Assembly: GCF_000721705.1 (NCBI RefSeq) | Contig: NZ_JOJL01000008.1 | Span: 62,001-126,000 of the forward strand | Direction: 5' to 3' | DNA: 64,000 bases | Source: Actinoplanes subtropicus | GTDB lineage: Bacteria; Actinomycetota; Actinomycetes; Mycobacteriales; Micromonosporaceae | Shown here: positions 15,921-25,421 of the stretch, piece after piece | How positions within the stretch are numbered: position 1 is the stretch's first letter | Layout of the letters: every line of letters begins with the position of its first letter | Position numbers and translations under genes: made by a program | Notes under the pieces: generated by a model | Seen by the model: the letters and a program-made list of their open reading frames with translations, nothing else | Told to the model about the DNA's origin: nothing | Databases searched by the model: none

Positions 15921-16727
15921 GTGGTCGACATTGACGCAGCGATTGGGTACGTGGTCGCGCACGGCGATCCCGTGGAACGTGCCCGGCTCTCGTACCTGCG
16001 TACCGGCCAGCCCCCGGCGCCGGAGATCGTCGAGCGGATAGCGTCCGGCCAGACCGCGGCCGGCGGCTGGCCCGCGTCCACCGACGGGGTGATCCCCTCG
16101 GTCGACGCCACCTGCTTCCGCCTGAACGAGCTCGACGACCTCGGCGGCCTGCACGGCCCCGTCGTCGACCGGGCGCTCGGCTGGCTGGCCTCGGTGCAGC
16201 TGCCCGACGGCACCTGGCAGGAGAATGAGGCGCTCGCCGCCGAGGCGCCCGCCTGGGCGATGCCCGGCGACCCCGAGGCGACCCTCTACCTGACCGCGCT
16301 GGCCGGCTTCTGGTTCACCGTCGCCGAGGTGGAGCAGCACCCCCATCTGGACCTGCCGGCCCGGCACGCCCCGACGCTGGCCGCGGCCGCCGGCTTCGTC
16401 AACTCCCAGCTCCGCCCGGACGGCACCTGGCCCTCGTTCCTGGCGACCGGCTGGCACGCGGCCGGCCTGCTGCACGCCCAGCAGTACTTCTACGAGTCCG
16501 CCCGCGTCCAGCTGGTGCTCGGCGACCGCCTGCACGACATGTCCCCGGCGGACGTGGCCTCGATGGCGGCCGCCCTGCGCCGCGTCCACCTCGGCGACGA
16601 TTGGCTGCTGCAGGCGGCCCGCAAACGCCTCTCCGCAACCCAACGCACAGACGGCGGCTGGGACAGCGCGGAAGGCCCGATCTTCGACGTCAACACCACG
16701 CTGACCGTCTTGCGCGCCTGCCGTTAA
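15921..16727 (+). CDS. Prenyltransferase/squalene-cyclase-type alpha-toroid protein
   Basis: 268 residues from GTG 15921. Several QW-like repeats are visible: AAGGWPAS, VQLPDGTWQ, QLRPDGTWPS and QRTDGGWDSA, the hallmark of the alpha-alpha barrel shared by terpenoid cyclases and protein prenyltransferase beta subunits. The chain is much shorter than a full cyclase (~600 residues). The class II cyclase acid motif DxDD and the squalene-cyclase DCTAE are both missing. It is therefore a single-domain relative of unknown activity rather than a hopanoid cyclase. Its 3' end runs directly into the palindromic element. Confidence 0.75.
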   Translation: MVDIDAAIGYVVAHGDPVERARLSYLRTGQPPAPEIVERIASGQTAAGGWPASTDGVIPSVDATCFRLNELDDLGGLHGPVVDRALGWLASVQLPDGTWQENEALAAEAPAWAMPGDPEATLYLTALAGFWFTVAEVEQHPHLDLPARHAPTLAAAAGFVNSQLRPDGTWPSFLATGWHAAGLLHAQQYFYESARVQLVLGDRLHDMSPADVASMAAALRRVHLGDDWLLQAARKRLSATQRTDGGWDSAEGPIFDVNTTLTVLRACR

Positions 16728-16740
16728 CCGTCAAATTCCG

Positions 16741-17076
16741 GATCAAATTCCCTTTACCGTACGGGACGGACAAGTCCCGCCTTTTCCGGGCGAGCTGGCT
16801 GCCGTCCCGACCTCCGTGCCGCCCCCATCCGGGCTGGGGGTGCAACTCGGGCGGGCCGGCCCAGGCGGTTGGTCACCGTCACTGCCGCCGCCTACGGCGG
16901 CGGTCCGCGCCGGAATGCCGCCGGCGTGAGCGGCGGCAGGATGGCGGCTCCGCGCCTGGATCGGCCTGCCTGCGTTGCAGCTAAGCCCGGATGCGGGCGG
17001 CACGGGGTCGGGACGGCAGCGAGCTCGCCCGGAAAGGCGGGACTGGCCTGTCCCGTACGGTAGCGGGAATTTGATC
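16741..17076. repeat. ~336-bp near-palindromic (MITE-like) element
   Basis: The left arm 16741-16835 and right arm 16984-17076 are reverse complements; by hand alignment 86 of 95 columns match. The ends are GATCAAATTCCC and GGGAATTTGATC. Within each arm a small nested hairpin occurs (CGGGAC...GTCCCG). The 148-nt centre is also partly self-complementary and holds two GCCGCC/GGCGGC hairpins. It fills almost the whole gap between the cyclase-like gene and proA, and encodes no plausible protein. I see no clear target-site duplication. It may be a non-autonomous mobile element or a structured intergenic repeat, and would end transcription from both sides. Confidence 0.85.
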
Positions 17077-17083
17077 TTGAAGT

Positions 17084-18328
17084 TTACCGAGTGTGCCCGT
17101 TGCCGGAGACGATGTACTTTGTCGAGGTCAGCTCGGGTAGGCCCATCGGGCCGCGGGCGTGGAGTTTTTGGGTGCTGATGCCGATTTCGGCGCCGAAGCC
17201 GAATTCGCCGCCGTCGGTGAAGCGGGTGGACGCGTTGATCATGACGGCCGCCGCATCCACCCGGGCCGCGAAGCGCCTGGTCGCGGTCACCGACTCGCTG
17301 ACGATGGCCTCGGTGTGGCCGGTGCCGTAGCGGCGGATGTGGTCGAGGGCGTCGTCCATCGAGTCGACTATCGCCACCGCGATGTCGGCCGACAGGTATT
17401 CCTTGCCCCAGTCCTCGCGGGTCGCGGGGACGACGTCGGCGCTGTAGTTGGCCACCCGCGGGTCGCCGTGCACGGTCACCCCGGCCGAGACCAGCTCCTC
17501 GATCGCCAGCGGCAGGAACGAGTCGGCGATGTCGATGTGCACCAGCAGCGACTCGGCGGTGTTGCAGGTGGACAGCCGCTGGGTCTTCGAGTTCATCGTG
17601 ACGGCCAGCGCCTTCTCCAGGTCGGCGGACTCGTCGACGTAGACGTGACAGTTGCCGACGCCGGTCTCGATCACCGGAACCGTGGACTCCTCGACCACCG
17701 TCTTGATCAGGTCGGCGCCGCCGCGCGGGATCAGCACGTCGACCAGGCCGCGGGCCCGCATCAGCTCCTTGACCGAGTCGCGGGTGGTGGCGTCGAGCAG
17801 CTGGATCGCGTCGGCCGGCAGGCCCGCGTCGGCCACCGCCTTGCGCAGCACCGAGACGATCGCCGCGTTCGAGCTGAACGCCGAGCCGGAGCCGCGCAGC
17901 AGCGCCGAATTGCCGGACTTGAGGCAGATGCCGGCGGCGTCCGCGGTAACGTTCGGCCGGCCCTCGTAGATGATGCCGACCACGCCGAACGGCACCCGGA
18001 CCTGCCGCAGCTCGAGCCCGTTGGCCAGGGTGGAGCCGCGCACCACGTCGCCGATCGGATCGGGCAGCGCGGCGAGCTGGCGCAGGCCGTCGGCCATCCC
18101 CTCGATCCGGGAGGGAGTCAGCGTGAGACGGTCGATCATCGCCTCGGACTGGCCGGCGTCGCGGGCATTGTTCACGTCCACGGCGTTCGCGGCGACGATG
18201 TCCTCGGTGCGCTCGACCAGCCGATCGGCCATCAGCAGGAGCGCGCGGTCCTTCTCGGCGCGGGTCGCCGCGGCCAGGTCGATCGAGGCCCCGCGCGCGT
18301 CGGCGGCCTGCTGCAGCACGGTCGTCAT
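17084..18328 (-). CDS. proA: Glutamate-5-semialdehyde dehydrogenase (gamma-glutamyl phosphate reductase)
   Basis: 414 residues; ATG 18328 is preferred over GTG 18331 because GGGAG lies six bases upstream. It belongs to the aldehyde dehydrogenase fold. Seen: the early [17 protein letters not shown] stretch, the catalytic Cys in [11 protein letters not shown] and the C-terminal [19 protein letters not shown]. It reduces gamma-glutamyl phosphate with NADPH, the second step of proline synthesis. It lies 12 nt downstream of proB, so the two form an operon. Its 3' end abuts the palindromic element. Confidence 0.97.
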   Translation of the reverse strand: MTTVLQQAADARGASIDLAAATRAEKDRALLLMADRLVERTEDIVAANAVDVNNARDAGQSEAMIDRLTLTPSRIEGMADGLRQLAALPDPIGDVVRGSTLANGLELRQVRVPFGVVGIIYEGRPNVTADAAGICLKSGNSALLRGSGSAFSSNAAIVSVLRKAVADAGLPADAIQLLDATTRDSVKELMRARGLVDVLIPRGGADLIKTVVEESTVPVIETGVGNCHVYVDESADLEKALAVTMNSKTQRLSTCNTAESLLVHIDIADSFLPLAIEELVSAGVTVHGDPRVANYSADVVPATREDWGKEYLSADIAVAIVDSMDDALDHIRRYGTGHTEAIVSESVTATRRFAARVDAAAVMINASTRFTDGGEFGFGAEIGISTQKLHARGPMGLPELTSTKYIVSGNGHTR

Positions 18329-18340
18329 CACGTACTCCCT

Positions 18341-19459
18341 TTATAGAAGAACCAGGTCGTCCCGGTGCACGACCTCTCGTTCATATCCTGGCCCCAACTC
18401 CGCGGCCAACTCGGGGGTCGACCGGCCGAGCAGGGGCGGCAGCTCGACGGCGTCGTAGTTGACCAGGCCGCGGGCCACCGGGGCGCCGTCGCCGTCGACC
18501 AGGTCGACCGGGTCGCCGGCGGCGAACGAGCCGTCCACGGCGGTGATGCCGGCCGGCAGCAGTGATTTGCGCCGGGCGACGACCGCAGTGACCGCTCCGG
18601 GGTCGAGGTGGAGGCGGCCGCGGGGGGCGGTGGCGTGGGCGAGCCAGAAGAGGCGGGCGGCCGGCCTCGTTTTTGCCGCCTGGAACAGGGTTCCGATCTC
18701 CTCGCCGGCGAGCGCGGGCTTCGCCAGGGGAGCGCTGGTCAGGACTACCGGGATGCCGAAACCGGTGGCTATCCGGGCGGCCTCCACCTTGGTGACCATG
18801 CCGCCGGTGCCGACGCCCGATTTGCCGGGGGCGGAAATCCTTATTTCCGACAAATCCGATTCGTCGGTTACGTTCGAGATCTTCTCGGACGCCGGATCGG
18901 ACGGGCTGCCGGTATAGAGGGCGTCCACATCGGAGAGCAGAACCAGTAGATCGGCGTGGACCAGGGCGGCCACCAGCGCGGCCAGCCGGTCGTTGTCGCC
19001 GAAGCGGATCTCCTCGGTGGCGACCGTGTCGTTCTCGTTGACGATCGGCAGCGCACCCAGGTCGAGCAGCTTGCGCAGGGTGCGGTAGGCGTTCCGGTAG
19101 TGCGCCCGGCGGGTCACGTCGTCGACGGTCAGCAGCACCTGGCCGACGGTCAGGCCGTGGCGCGCGAAACCCGTGGCATACCGCCCGATCAGCAGGCCCT
19201 GGCCCACCGACGCGGCCGCCTGCTGGGTGGCCAGGTCGCGCGGCCGCCGGCGCAGCCGCAGCGGGGCGAGGCCGGCGGCGATCGCGCCGCTGGAGACCAG
19301 GACCACCTCGTGGCCGCTCGTGGCCAGGCCGCCGAGCACGTCGACGAGGGCGTCGACGCGCTGCTCGTCGAGGCCGCCGGCCGCGGTGGTCAGCGAGGAC
19401 GAACCCACCTTGACCACGACGCGGCGGGCGGCGGTCACCACTTCGCGCACCTGGCCCAT
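18341..19459 (-). CDS. proB: Glutamate 5-kinase
   Basis: 372 residues. The amino acid kinase domain has VVVKVGSSSLT at the start, VSSGAIAAG and NENDTVATEEIRFGDND, and the G-V-G-T-G-G-M phosphate-binding loop. The last ~80 residues form a PUA domain, as in full-length bacterial ProB. It phosphorylates glutamate at the gamma-carboxyl, the first and usually proline-inhibited step of proline synthesis. It is the first gene of the proBA unit and diverges from the alkyltransferase-like gene over a 72-nt promoter region. Confidence 0.97.
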   Translation of the reverse strand: MGQVREVVTAARRVVVKVGSSSLTTAAGGLDEQRVDALVDVLGGLATSGHEVVLVSSGAIAAGLAPLRLRRRPRDLATQQAAASVGQGLLIGRYATGFARHGLTVGQVLLTVDDVTRRAHYRNAYRTLRKLLDLGALPIVNENDTVATEEIRFGDNDRLAALVAALVHADLLVLLSDVDALYTGSPSDPASEKISNVTDESDLSEIRISAPGKSGVGTGGMVTKVEAARIATGFGIPVVLTSAPLAKPALAGEEIGTLFQAAKTRPAARLFWLAHATAPRGRLHLDPGAVTAVVARRKSLLPAGITAVDGSFAAGDPVDLVDGDGAPVARGLVNYDAVELPPLLGRSTPELAAELGPGYEREVVHRDDLVLL

Positions 19460-19531
19460 TTTGCTCGGGTGCCTGGCCGGACCCGCGCCGAGATCCCATA
19501 TCGTGGCCCGGTTTTGTCGGAGGTCACCTCT

Positions 19532-19846
19532 ATGGTGACTGGCGTGACACCTCAGGAGTACGTCGAGGAGGTGCTCTCGCTCGTCGAGCGCATCCCCGAG
19601 GGCAAGGTCATGTCATACGGGGCGATCGCCGACGCGCTGGCCGACCACTCCGGGCGAAATTCGGCCCGGCAGGTCGGCACGATCATGGCGCGGCACGGCG
19701 GTGGCGTGCCGTGGCATCGGGTGGTGACCAGCGCCGGGCGGCTGCCGCCCGGCCACGAGCAGGAGGCCCGGCAGCGGTTGCTGAGCGAGGGCGTCCCCCT
19801 GAAAGGTGATCATGTGAACATGTCTCTCGCTTCCTGGGCGCCGTGA
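19532..19846 (+). CDS. Alkyltransferase-like protein (ATL), MGMT family without the acceptor cysteine
   Basis: 104 residues from ATG 19532, 8 nt after GGAGG. The chain matches the C-terminal DNA-binding domain of O6-alkylguanine-DNA alkyltransferases (YGAIADALADHSGRNSARQV; GTIM; RLLSEGVPL), but the active motif PCHRV reads PWHRV. Trp therefore replaces the alkyl-accepting Cys, which defines ATL proteins. These bind O6-alkylguanine lesions and hand them to nucleotide excision repair instead of repairing them directly. Its stop codon overlaps the next gene's ATG. Confidence 0.92.
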   Translation: MVTGVTPQEYVEEVLSLVERIPEGKVMSYGAIADALADHSGRNSARQVGTIMARHGGGVPWHRVVTSAGRLPPGHEQEARQRLLSEGVPLKGDHVNMSLASWAP

Positions 19847-20652
19847 TGGAGACGGGACAGCCCAGCCGCACGGCGTACAGTGCGGCCCGCCATCGTGCGA
19901 CCCACCAGCTCCTGGAACGGGGCGTGATCTTCAAAGACCCGTTTGCCGTACGCATCCTGGGCGCCCCCGAGGAGGAGTTGCTGGCGGATGCCCCGCGTCG
20001 GCCCATGCGCGTCTTCATCGCCGCCCGCCACCGTTTCGCCGAGGATGCGCTGGCCGCGGCCGTGCGCCGGGGCGTGCGGCAGGTGGTGGTGCTGGGCGCG
20101 GGGCTGGACACGATCGCGTACCGCAACGGGTTCGCCGACGTGCGGGTGATCGAGGTGGATCACCCGTCGACGCAGGAGTGGAAGCGGCAGCGTCTCGCCG
20201 AAACCGGGATAGCGATTCCCCCGTCCGTGTCCTATGTCGGGGTCGATTTCGAGCGGGAGTCGCTGGCCGACCGGCTGGTCCTGGACGGGCCGGCCTTCTT
20301 CGTCTGGCTCGGGGTGGTGCCCTATCTGACCCGGGCGGGCTTCGACGCGACTATTTCGTACATTTCCGGAGTCTCCGGCAGCGAGGTGGTCTTCGACTAC
20401 GCCCAGTCCCCGGAGAGGATGCCGCCCGAGCGGCGGGCGGCTCTCGAGGAGCGGGCGGCGCGGGTGGCCCGGATAGGTGAGCCGTGGCTGACGTACTTCG
20501 AGCCGGATGAGATCGAGGCCGAGCTGCGCGGGCTGGGCTTCACCGAGATCGAGGATCTCGGGCCGGCCCGGATGGCGGCGCGGTATTTCAACCGCCCCGA
20601 CGTCCCGCCGGATACCGCCGGCGGCCACATCCTGCGGGCCCGCCGCCTCTAG
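19846..20652 (+). CDS. Class I SAM-dependent methyltransferase (TIGR00027/LCMT-like)
   Basis: 268 residues; ATG 19846 is used and GTG 19843 is possible. SAM motif I reads VVVLGAGLDTIAYR, followed by VIEVDHPSTQEWK, the pattern of the actinobacterial leucine-carboxyl-methyltransferase-like family (TIGR00027, DUF of mycobacterial 'O-methyltransferase' type). FVWLGVVPYLT marks motif III. The substrate is unknown. It is coupled to the ATL gene by overlap (TGATG) and converges on the TetR gene with a 4-nt overlap. Confidence 0.87.
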   Translation: METGQPSRTAYSAARHRATHQLLERGVIFKDPFAVRILGAPEEELLADAPRRPMRVFIAARHRFAEDALAAAVRRGVRQVVVLGAGLDTIAYRNGFADVRVIEVDHPSTQEWKRQRLAETGIAIPPSVSYVGVDFERESLADRLVLDGPAFFVWLGVVPYLTRAGFDATISYISGVSGSEVVFDYAQSPERMPPERRAALEERAARVARIGEPWLTYFEPDEIEAELRGLGFTEIEDLGPARMAARYFNRPDVPPDTAGGHILRARRL

Positions 20653-21341
20653 GTCAGACCGATGAAGGCCGCCGCGCCGCGCATCTGGAACTCCAGGAAG
20701 CCGCGGCGGTCCTCGTCGACCGAGTTGTTGAGCTGGCCGAAGAGCTCCGCGCTGACCGCACCGCAGAGCTGGATGAAGGCGGCCATCCCGGCGCCGATCA
20801 GCCGCGGCGGGACGCCCGGGCCGAACTGGTCGGCGACCGCCTCGAGCTCCTCGGCGTACCGCCCGGCGATCTCCGGCTGCGGCCCGGTCCGGCCGGCCGC
20901 GTAGGCGTCCCGGATGATGGCGGCGATCTGCAGGACCACCCGGGTGGCCGGCCCGATCGTGTCCTGCGGTGCCTGGTAGCCGGGCACCGGGCTGCCGTAG
21001 ATCAGCGCCCACTGGTGCGGCTCGGCCAGCGCCCACTCCCGCACGGCGTGCCCCACCAAGACCAGCCGGTCGGCGAAGCCCGCACCCGAGCCCGCGGCCG
21101 CGGCGACGGCCCGTTCCGCGGCCGCGCCCACCGAGTCGTACGCCTCGATGATCAGCGCCGTGAGCAGGTCGTCGCGGCTCGCGAAGTAGCGGTACACCGC
21201 GGACGAGGCCATCCCCATGTCCCGGGCGACCGCGCGCAGCGACAGGTTGGCCCCGTCGGAGGCGAGGTGCCGGCGGGCCACCGCCTTGATCTCTTCGGTC
21301 ATCTCGGCCCGGACCCGGGCGCGTACTCCTTCGGCCTTCAT
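20649..21341 (-). CDS. TetR-family regulator with WHG-type C-terminal domain
   Basis: 230 residues from ATG 21341 (MKAEGVRARV). The N-terminal helix-turn-helix includes LSLRAVARDMGMASSAVYRY, read in two parts, near residues 33-55. The C-terminal half has WALAEPHQWALIYGSPVPG, the conserved segment of the TetR_C WHG group. It is divergently arranged with the broken epimerase gene 102 nt away, which is the usual layout for a local repressor and its target. The ligand is unknown. Confidence 0.9.
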   Translation of the reverse strand: MKAEGVRARVRAEMTEEIKAVARRHLASDGANLSLRAVARDMGMASSAVYRYFASRDDLLTALIIEAYDSVGAAAERAVAAAAGSGAGFADRLVLVGHAVREWALAEPHQWALIYGSPVPGYQAPQDTIGPATRVVLQIAAIIRDAYAAGRTGPQPEIAGRYAEELEAVADQFGPGVPPRLIGAGMAAFIQLCGAVSAELFGQLNNSVDEDRRGFLEFQMRGAAAFIGLT

Positions 21342-21443
21342 GTGGACCAGTGTGCCACAACGAGAGCACTGCTCTTGCATTTTCCTTCAAACCCTGTAAT
21401 CGTTGTTCTCAACGGAGAGCGGTGCTCGCAAAGGAGAACAGCA

Positions 21444-22377
21444 ATGTCGAACAACGTCATCGTCGGTTCCGGCCCGATCGGCAGCGCCATCGCCCAGCTC
21501 CTGGTCGACCGCGGCGACACGGTCACGATGGTCACCCGCAGCGGGCGCGGCCCGGCCCACGCGCAGATCAAGCTGGTGGCGTCCGACGCGTCCGACGCGC
21601 GCCGCCTGTCGTCGCTGACCGAGGGCGCCGAGACGCTCTACAACTGTGCGAATCCCAAGTACACCGAGTGGGAGAAGCTCTGGTACCCGATGAACGACGC
21701 GATGATCGCCGCCGCCAAGTCGGCTGGCGCGGTCTACATGATCACCGGGAACCTGTACGGCTATGGCCCGCAGCCCAGCGGCCGGATGACCGAGAGCACC
21801 CCGCTCGCCGCGGTCGGCCGCAAGGGCAAGGTCCGCATCAAGATGTGGCGCGACGCCCTGGACCAGCGGCGTCCGCACGGTCGAGGTACGCGGCGCGGAC
21901 TACATCGGCGCGGGCGCGGTCGGCGTCTTCTCGTCGGTGCTGCTCCCGGCGATCGCGAAGGGCCGCACCGCCTACGCCCCCGGCAACCCCGACCTCCCGC
22001 ACAGCTTCACCTACACCGGCGACATGGCCCGCACGATGGTCACGCTGGCCGCCGACGACCGCGCCTACGGCCACGCCTGGCACGCGCCCACCCCGCCCGC
22101 CGTCACCATCCGCGACCTGGCCAACCGCTACACCGACCTGACCGGCCAGCCCCGCCTCAAGCTGCGCGCCCTGCCCCGCTTCGCGATGCGCACGGCCGGC
22201 CTGGTCGTCCCCATGGCCCGGGAGATGGCCGAGATGGACTACCAGTTCTACGCGCCGTTCCACCTCGACAGCACCCAGACCGAGGAGACCTTCGGCCTCA
22301 AGCCCACCGACCTGGACGTCCCACTGACCGAGATCGCCACCTCGGTCAACGCCACCCTCGCCCGCCGCATGAACTGA
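21444..22377 (+). pseudogene. NAD-dependent epimerase/dehydratase, frameshifted
   Basis: The ATG at 21444 follows AGGAG by 7 nt and opens with VIVGSGPIGSAIAQLLVDRG, a Rossmann NAD(P)-binding motif. The frame reads correctly through KMWRDALD near 21863. From about 21866 homologous sequence continues in the +1 frame as GVRTVEVRGADYIGAGAVGV and on to NATLARRMN, stop 22375-22377. Both halves clearly belong to one ~310-residue extended/atypical SDR protein. The junction also seems short of a few residues, so a small deletion is likely. Either the gene is inactivated or the base call is wrong. It diverges from the TetR gene. Confidence 0.85.
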
Positions 22378-22477
22378 CCGTCGGGCCGTGCGCGGCGGCC
22401 CGTGGGCGCGCCACCGCCCGACTGGGCCGCCCGCGGCGCAGCCCGCCCCGACTCGCGCGAACCGGATCTGGCCGTCA

Positions 22478-22508
22478 GCGGACCGCCCCCACTCGGGAGC
22501 CGGTCCGC
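22478..22508. terminator. Hairpin between convergent genes
   Basis: GCGGACCG (22478-22485) pairs perfectly with CGGTCCGC (22501-22508), with a CCC/GGG pairing inside the loop. It lies between the 3' ends of the epimerase pseudogene and the gamma-glutamyltransferase-like gene. Confidence 0.5.
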
Positions 22509-22544
22509 TTGGCGTTGCGGCGTCTTCGATGGTGTGGTCGACCG

Positions 22545-23936
22545 TCAGAGCAGCAGGCCGACACCTCCCCGCCGGGGATCGCCGCCGGCGCCCGCCTGCC
22601 CGACCGCGTTCGCACCCCCGAAGTAGTGGTTGAGCCCCGGCCACTGCTTGATCTTGTAGCCGGCCCCGGCGAGCAACGCGAGCTCGTCCCGCGGATACCC
22701 CGGCTCGACGTGCACCGTGTCGTCCACGACGTGGAACCGCGGCCGCGCCAGCGCGGTTTCCATGTCCACCTCGTCGACCAGCACCCCGAGCAGCGTGTCG
22801 ATCAGTGCGGTGCGAATCCGCGAAGCCCCCGCCGAGCCCGCCGCCACTGCCAGCCGCCCCTCGCCGTCGATCACCACCAGCGGGCACATGTTCGACTGCA
22901 TCCGCCGCCCGGGCGCCAGGTCATCGGTGATCAGCTCGCCCTCGCCCAGCATCGAGTTGAGGTTGATGCCCAGCCCCGGCAGCCACACCCCGGACCCGAG
23001 CCCGAGCGTCGTCGTGATCACGCAGGCGTTGCCCTCGGGATCCACCACCGACACGTTGGTGGTGTCCCCGATCTTCTGCCGCCCCCGGTCACGCAGCGCG
23101 TCGGCCAGCCCGATCGCCCGCCTCGGCCGGGACAGGTCGGCGGGCAGCCCGGCGATCGTGTCCACCACCCGGTTCAGGTCGTGCCGCGCCCGCACCTCGT
23201 ACCCGCCCAGCATCGCCCGGTCGACCGGCGTCTCCAGCACGCGATAATCGGCCAGATCCCGCGGCCCGAGCGCCCCGCCGGCGGCCCGCACAGTGTCGAC
23301 CAGGATCGGCGCGAAGTCTCCGGCGTAGAAGATCGACGGCCCGACCACGGCCAGCGCGTCCAGCGCGGTCGCCAGCCCCGGGTGGAACAGCAACTCCCCG
23401 TCGACCAGGTTGCGCCCCTTCGGCGTGTAGACCGCGGCCCCCTCGCCCCAGGCCAGCGCCGGCGCGCACGAGTCGAGCGTGCGGGCATGCGCACCTGGGA
23501 TCGGCACCCCGGTCTTGGCCAGCGCCGACGCCGGCGCCACCACCTCGGCCCACGGCAGCCGGCCCCACCGCCGGTGCACCTCGCCGCAGCCGGCCGGCAC
23601 CCCGGGCACCGCGACGCTCGCCCCGCCGATGGAGTAGACCTGCGGCAGCCCGCCGAAGAACACGTCCACCGATATCATCGGCCCCGGCTCGCGGTCGCCG
23701 TCCGTCCCCGGCACCGCCACGAAGAAGTCGAGGCAGGTGACCGTGCCGGTGGCCGCCTCGAAGTACGTGGCGAACCCGCCCCCGCCCAGCCCCGTGAAGA
23801 TCGTCTCGGCGACGCAACAGGCCAGCACCGCCGCCACCGCCGCATCCGCCGCCGTGCCACCGTCCCGCAGCACCTGCAGGCCGGCCCGCGCGGTCGCCGG
23901 GTGGCTGGCGGCGACCCCGGCCGCAACCCTTTTCAT
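22545..23936 (-). CDS. Gamma-glutamyltransferase-like Ntn hydrolase
   Basis: 463 residues from ATG 23936. N-terminal ASHPATARAGLQVLRDGGTAADAAVA and GLGGGGFATYF match the GGT family. The autoprocessing site is GDTTNVSVVDPEGNACV, where the first Thr of the new small subunit is expected. In classic GGT the motif is T-T-H; here it is T-T-N. Later ITTTLGLGSGV and LNSMLGEGEL correspond to substrate-loop regions. The chain is shorter than E. coli GGT and has no signal peptide, so it is probably cytosolic. Substrate may be glutathione-like or another gamma-glutamyl or cephalosporin-type amide; not decidable here. Confidence 0.85.
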   Translation of the reverse strand: MKRVAAGVAASHPATARAGLQVLRDGGTAADAAVAAVLACCVAETIFTGLGGGGFATYFEAATGTVTCLDFFVAVPGTDGDREPGPMISVDVFFGGLPQVYSIGGASVAVPGVPAGCGEVHRRWGRLPWAEVVAPASALAKTGVPIPGAHARTLDSCAPALAWGEGAAVYTPKGRNLVDGELLFHPGLATALDALAVVGPSIFYAGDFAPILVDTVRAAGGALGPRDLADYRVLETPVDRAMLGGYEVRARHDLNRVVDTIAGLPADLSRPRRAIGLADALRDRGRQKIGDTTNVSVVDPEGNACVITTTLGLGSGVWLPGLGINLNSMLGEGELITDDLAPGRRMQSNMCPLVVIDGEGRLAVAAGSAGASRIRTALIDTLLGVLVDEVDMETALARPRFHVVDDTVHVEPGYPRDELALLAGAGYKIKQWPGLNHYFGGANAVGQAGAGGDPRRGGVGLLL

Positions 23937-23985
23937 GCCGCGAAGCGTAGGCGTAGGGCCATGATCGTGGTTAGCATGCGCGTCC

Positions 23986-25362
23986 ATGACGACCGCCGGT
24001 CCCTCTCCGGATGTACGGCCGACCGGCGTGTTGCCACGCCGGGTCCTGGCCGGTTACTCGCTGGGTTCGCTGGTCACGGGCGCGTTCGGCACGGTGCCCG
24101 GTTTGCTGCTGTTGCCCTATCTGACCGACACTCTAGGTGTTGCGGCGGGTGTGGCGGGATTGCTGGTGTTGCTGCCGAAAGCCTGGGACGTCCTGGTGAA
24201 TCCCTTCGCCGGCCGGGTCTCCGACCGCCGCGGCGACCGGCGGCCCTTCCTGCTCGGCGCGGGGCTCGCCCTGGGTGTCCTCTTCGCCGCCATCTTCGCT
24301 GGCCCGATCCGCAGCGGCGCGGGCGCCGGGGCCTACGTGGCGGTCGCCTTCCTCACGGCGGCCACCGCGTACGCCTTCTTCCAGGTGCCCTACGTCGCCA
24401 TGCCGGCCGAGCTCACCGACGGGTACGACGAGCGCACCCGGCTGATGACCTGGCGCGTCGCCGTGCTCGCGCTGGCGATCCTCATCTCCGGCGCGCTCGC
24501 CCCGCTCGTGGTCGACCGGACCGGTGGCGGCATCGCCGGTCACCGGTGGTCCGGCGTCTTCGTCGGGGCGCTCATCATGGTGGGCACACTCGGCGTCTAC
24601 TTCGGTACCCGCTCGGCCGAAACCCATGCCGCCGGGGGCACCGAGCCCGACCTGCGGGCGCAGCTCCGGATCGTTGCGGCCAACCGTCCATTTCGTGCCC
24701 TCCTGCTCTGCTGGGTGATCCAGGCCGTTGGCATCGGGACGATGCTCGCCGGCGTCCAGTACTTCGCCGATCACGTGGTCCGCGCCGACTCCGGCGCGAC
24801 CTTCCTGTTCGCCGCGTTCGTCGGCCCGGCCCTGCTGGTCATGCCGCTCTGGACCCGGGTGGGCGCACGCTTCGGCAAGCCCCGCTCCCTGATCGCGGCC
24901 TCGCTGCTCTTCGCCACCGGCGCGCTGGCCCTGCTGGCCGCGCCGGCCCTCGCCGCGATCCCGATCTACCTGATCGTCGCGGTCATCGGCTGCGGATACG
25001 CCGGCCAGCAGGTCTTCGCGATGGCGATGCTGCCGGACTGCATCGCCTACGACACCGAGCGGACCGGCCGGCGTCAGGCCGGCGTCTTCACGGGGGTGTG
25101 GACGGCGGGAGAGACCCTCGGTCTGGCCCTCGGCCCGGGAATCTACGCATGGGTCCTCCAAGTCTTCGGATACGTCTCCTCCGCCACCGGCCGATCCGCC
25201 CCGCAGGACGCGACGGCTCGGCTGGGCGTCCTGCTCGGCTTCACGCTGGTGCCGGCCGTCCTGGTGGGCGGCGCGGTGTTGCTGCTGCGTGCCTACCGCG
25301 ACATCTCTCGTGCGGACGGCGTTGTCCCGCCATCAGACACCGAGCGCGACGCCGCGCGATAG
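23986..25362 (+). CDS. GPH-family (glycoside/pentoside/hexuronide) MFS transporter
   Basis: 458 residues with about 12 hydrophobic segments. The GPH loop between helices 2 and 3 is clear: NPFAGRVSDRRGDRRPFLLG. FFQVPYVAMPAELTDGYDER is the second family signature. These carriers move sugars or related solutes by cation symport across the cytoplasmic membrane. TAGCAT lies 8 nt before the ATG, so the mRNA may be nearly leaderless. It diverges from the GGT-like gene over 49 nt, which could link the two functionally (inference). Confidence 0.88.
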   Translation: MTTAGPSPDVRPTGVLPRRVLAGYSLGSLVTGAFGTVPGLLLLPYLTDTLGVAAGVAGLLVLLPKAWDVLVNPFAGRVSDRRGDRRPFLLGAGLALGVLFAAIFAGPIRSGAGAGAYVAVAFLTAATAYAFFQVPYVAMPAELTDGYDERTRLMTWRVAVLALAILISGALAPLVVDRTGGGIAGHRWSGVFVGALIMVGTLGVYFGTRSAETHAAGGTEPDLRAQLRIVAANRPFRALLLCWVIQAVGIGTMLAGVQYFADHVVRADSGATFLFAAFVGPALLVMPLWTRVGARFGKPRSLIAASLLFATGALALLAAPALAAIPIYLIVAVIGCGYAGQQVFAMAMLPDCIAYDTERTGRRQAGVFTGVWTAGETLGLALGPGIYAWVLQVFGYVSSATGRSAPQDATARLGVLLGFTLVPAVLVGGAVLLLRAYRDISRADGVVPPSDTERDAAR

Positions 25363-25421
25363 GCGACTTTGGTCGATGAAGCACCGACCTTCGTCGGCTG
25401 CCGAGCGAACGGCCGCTCGGA

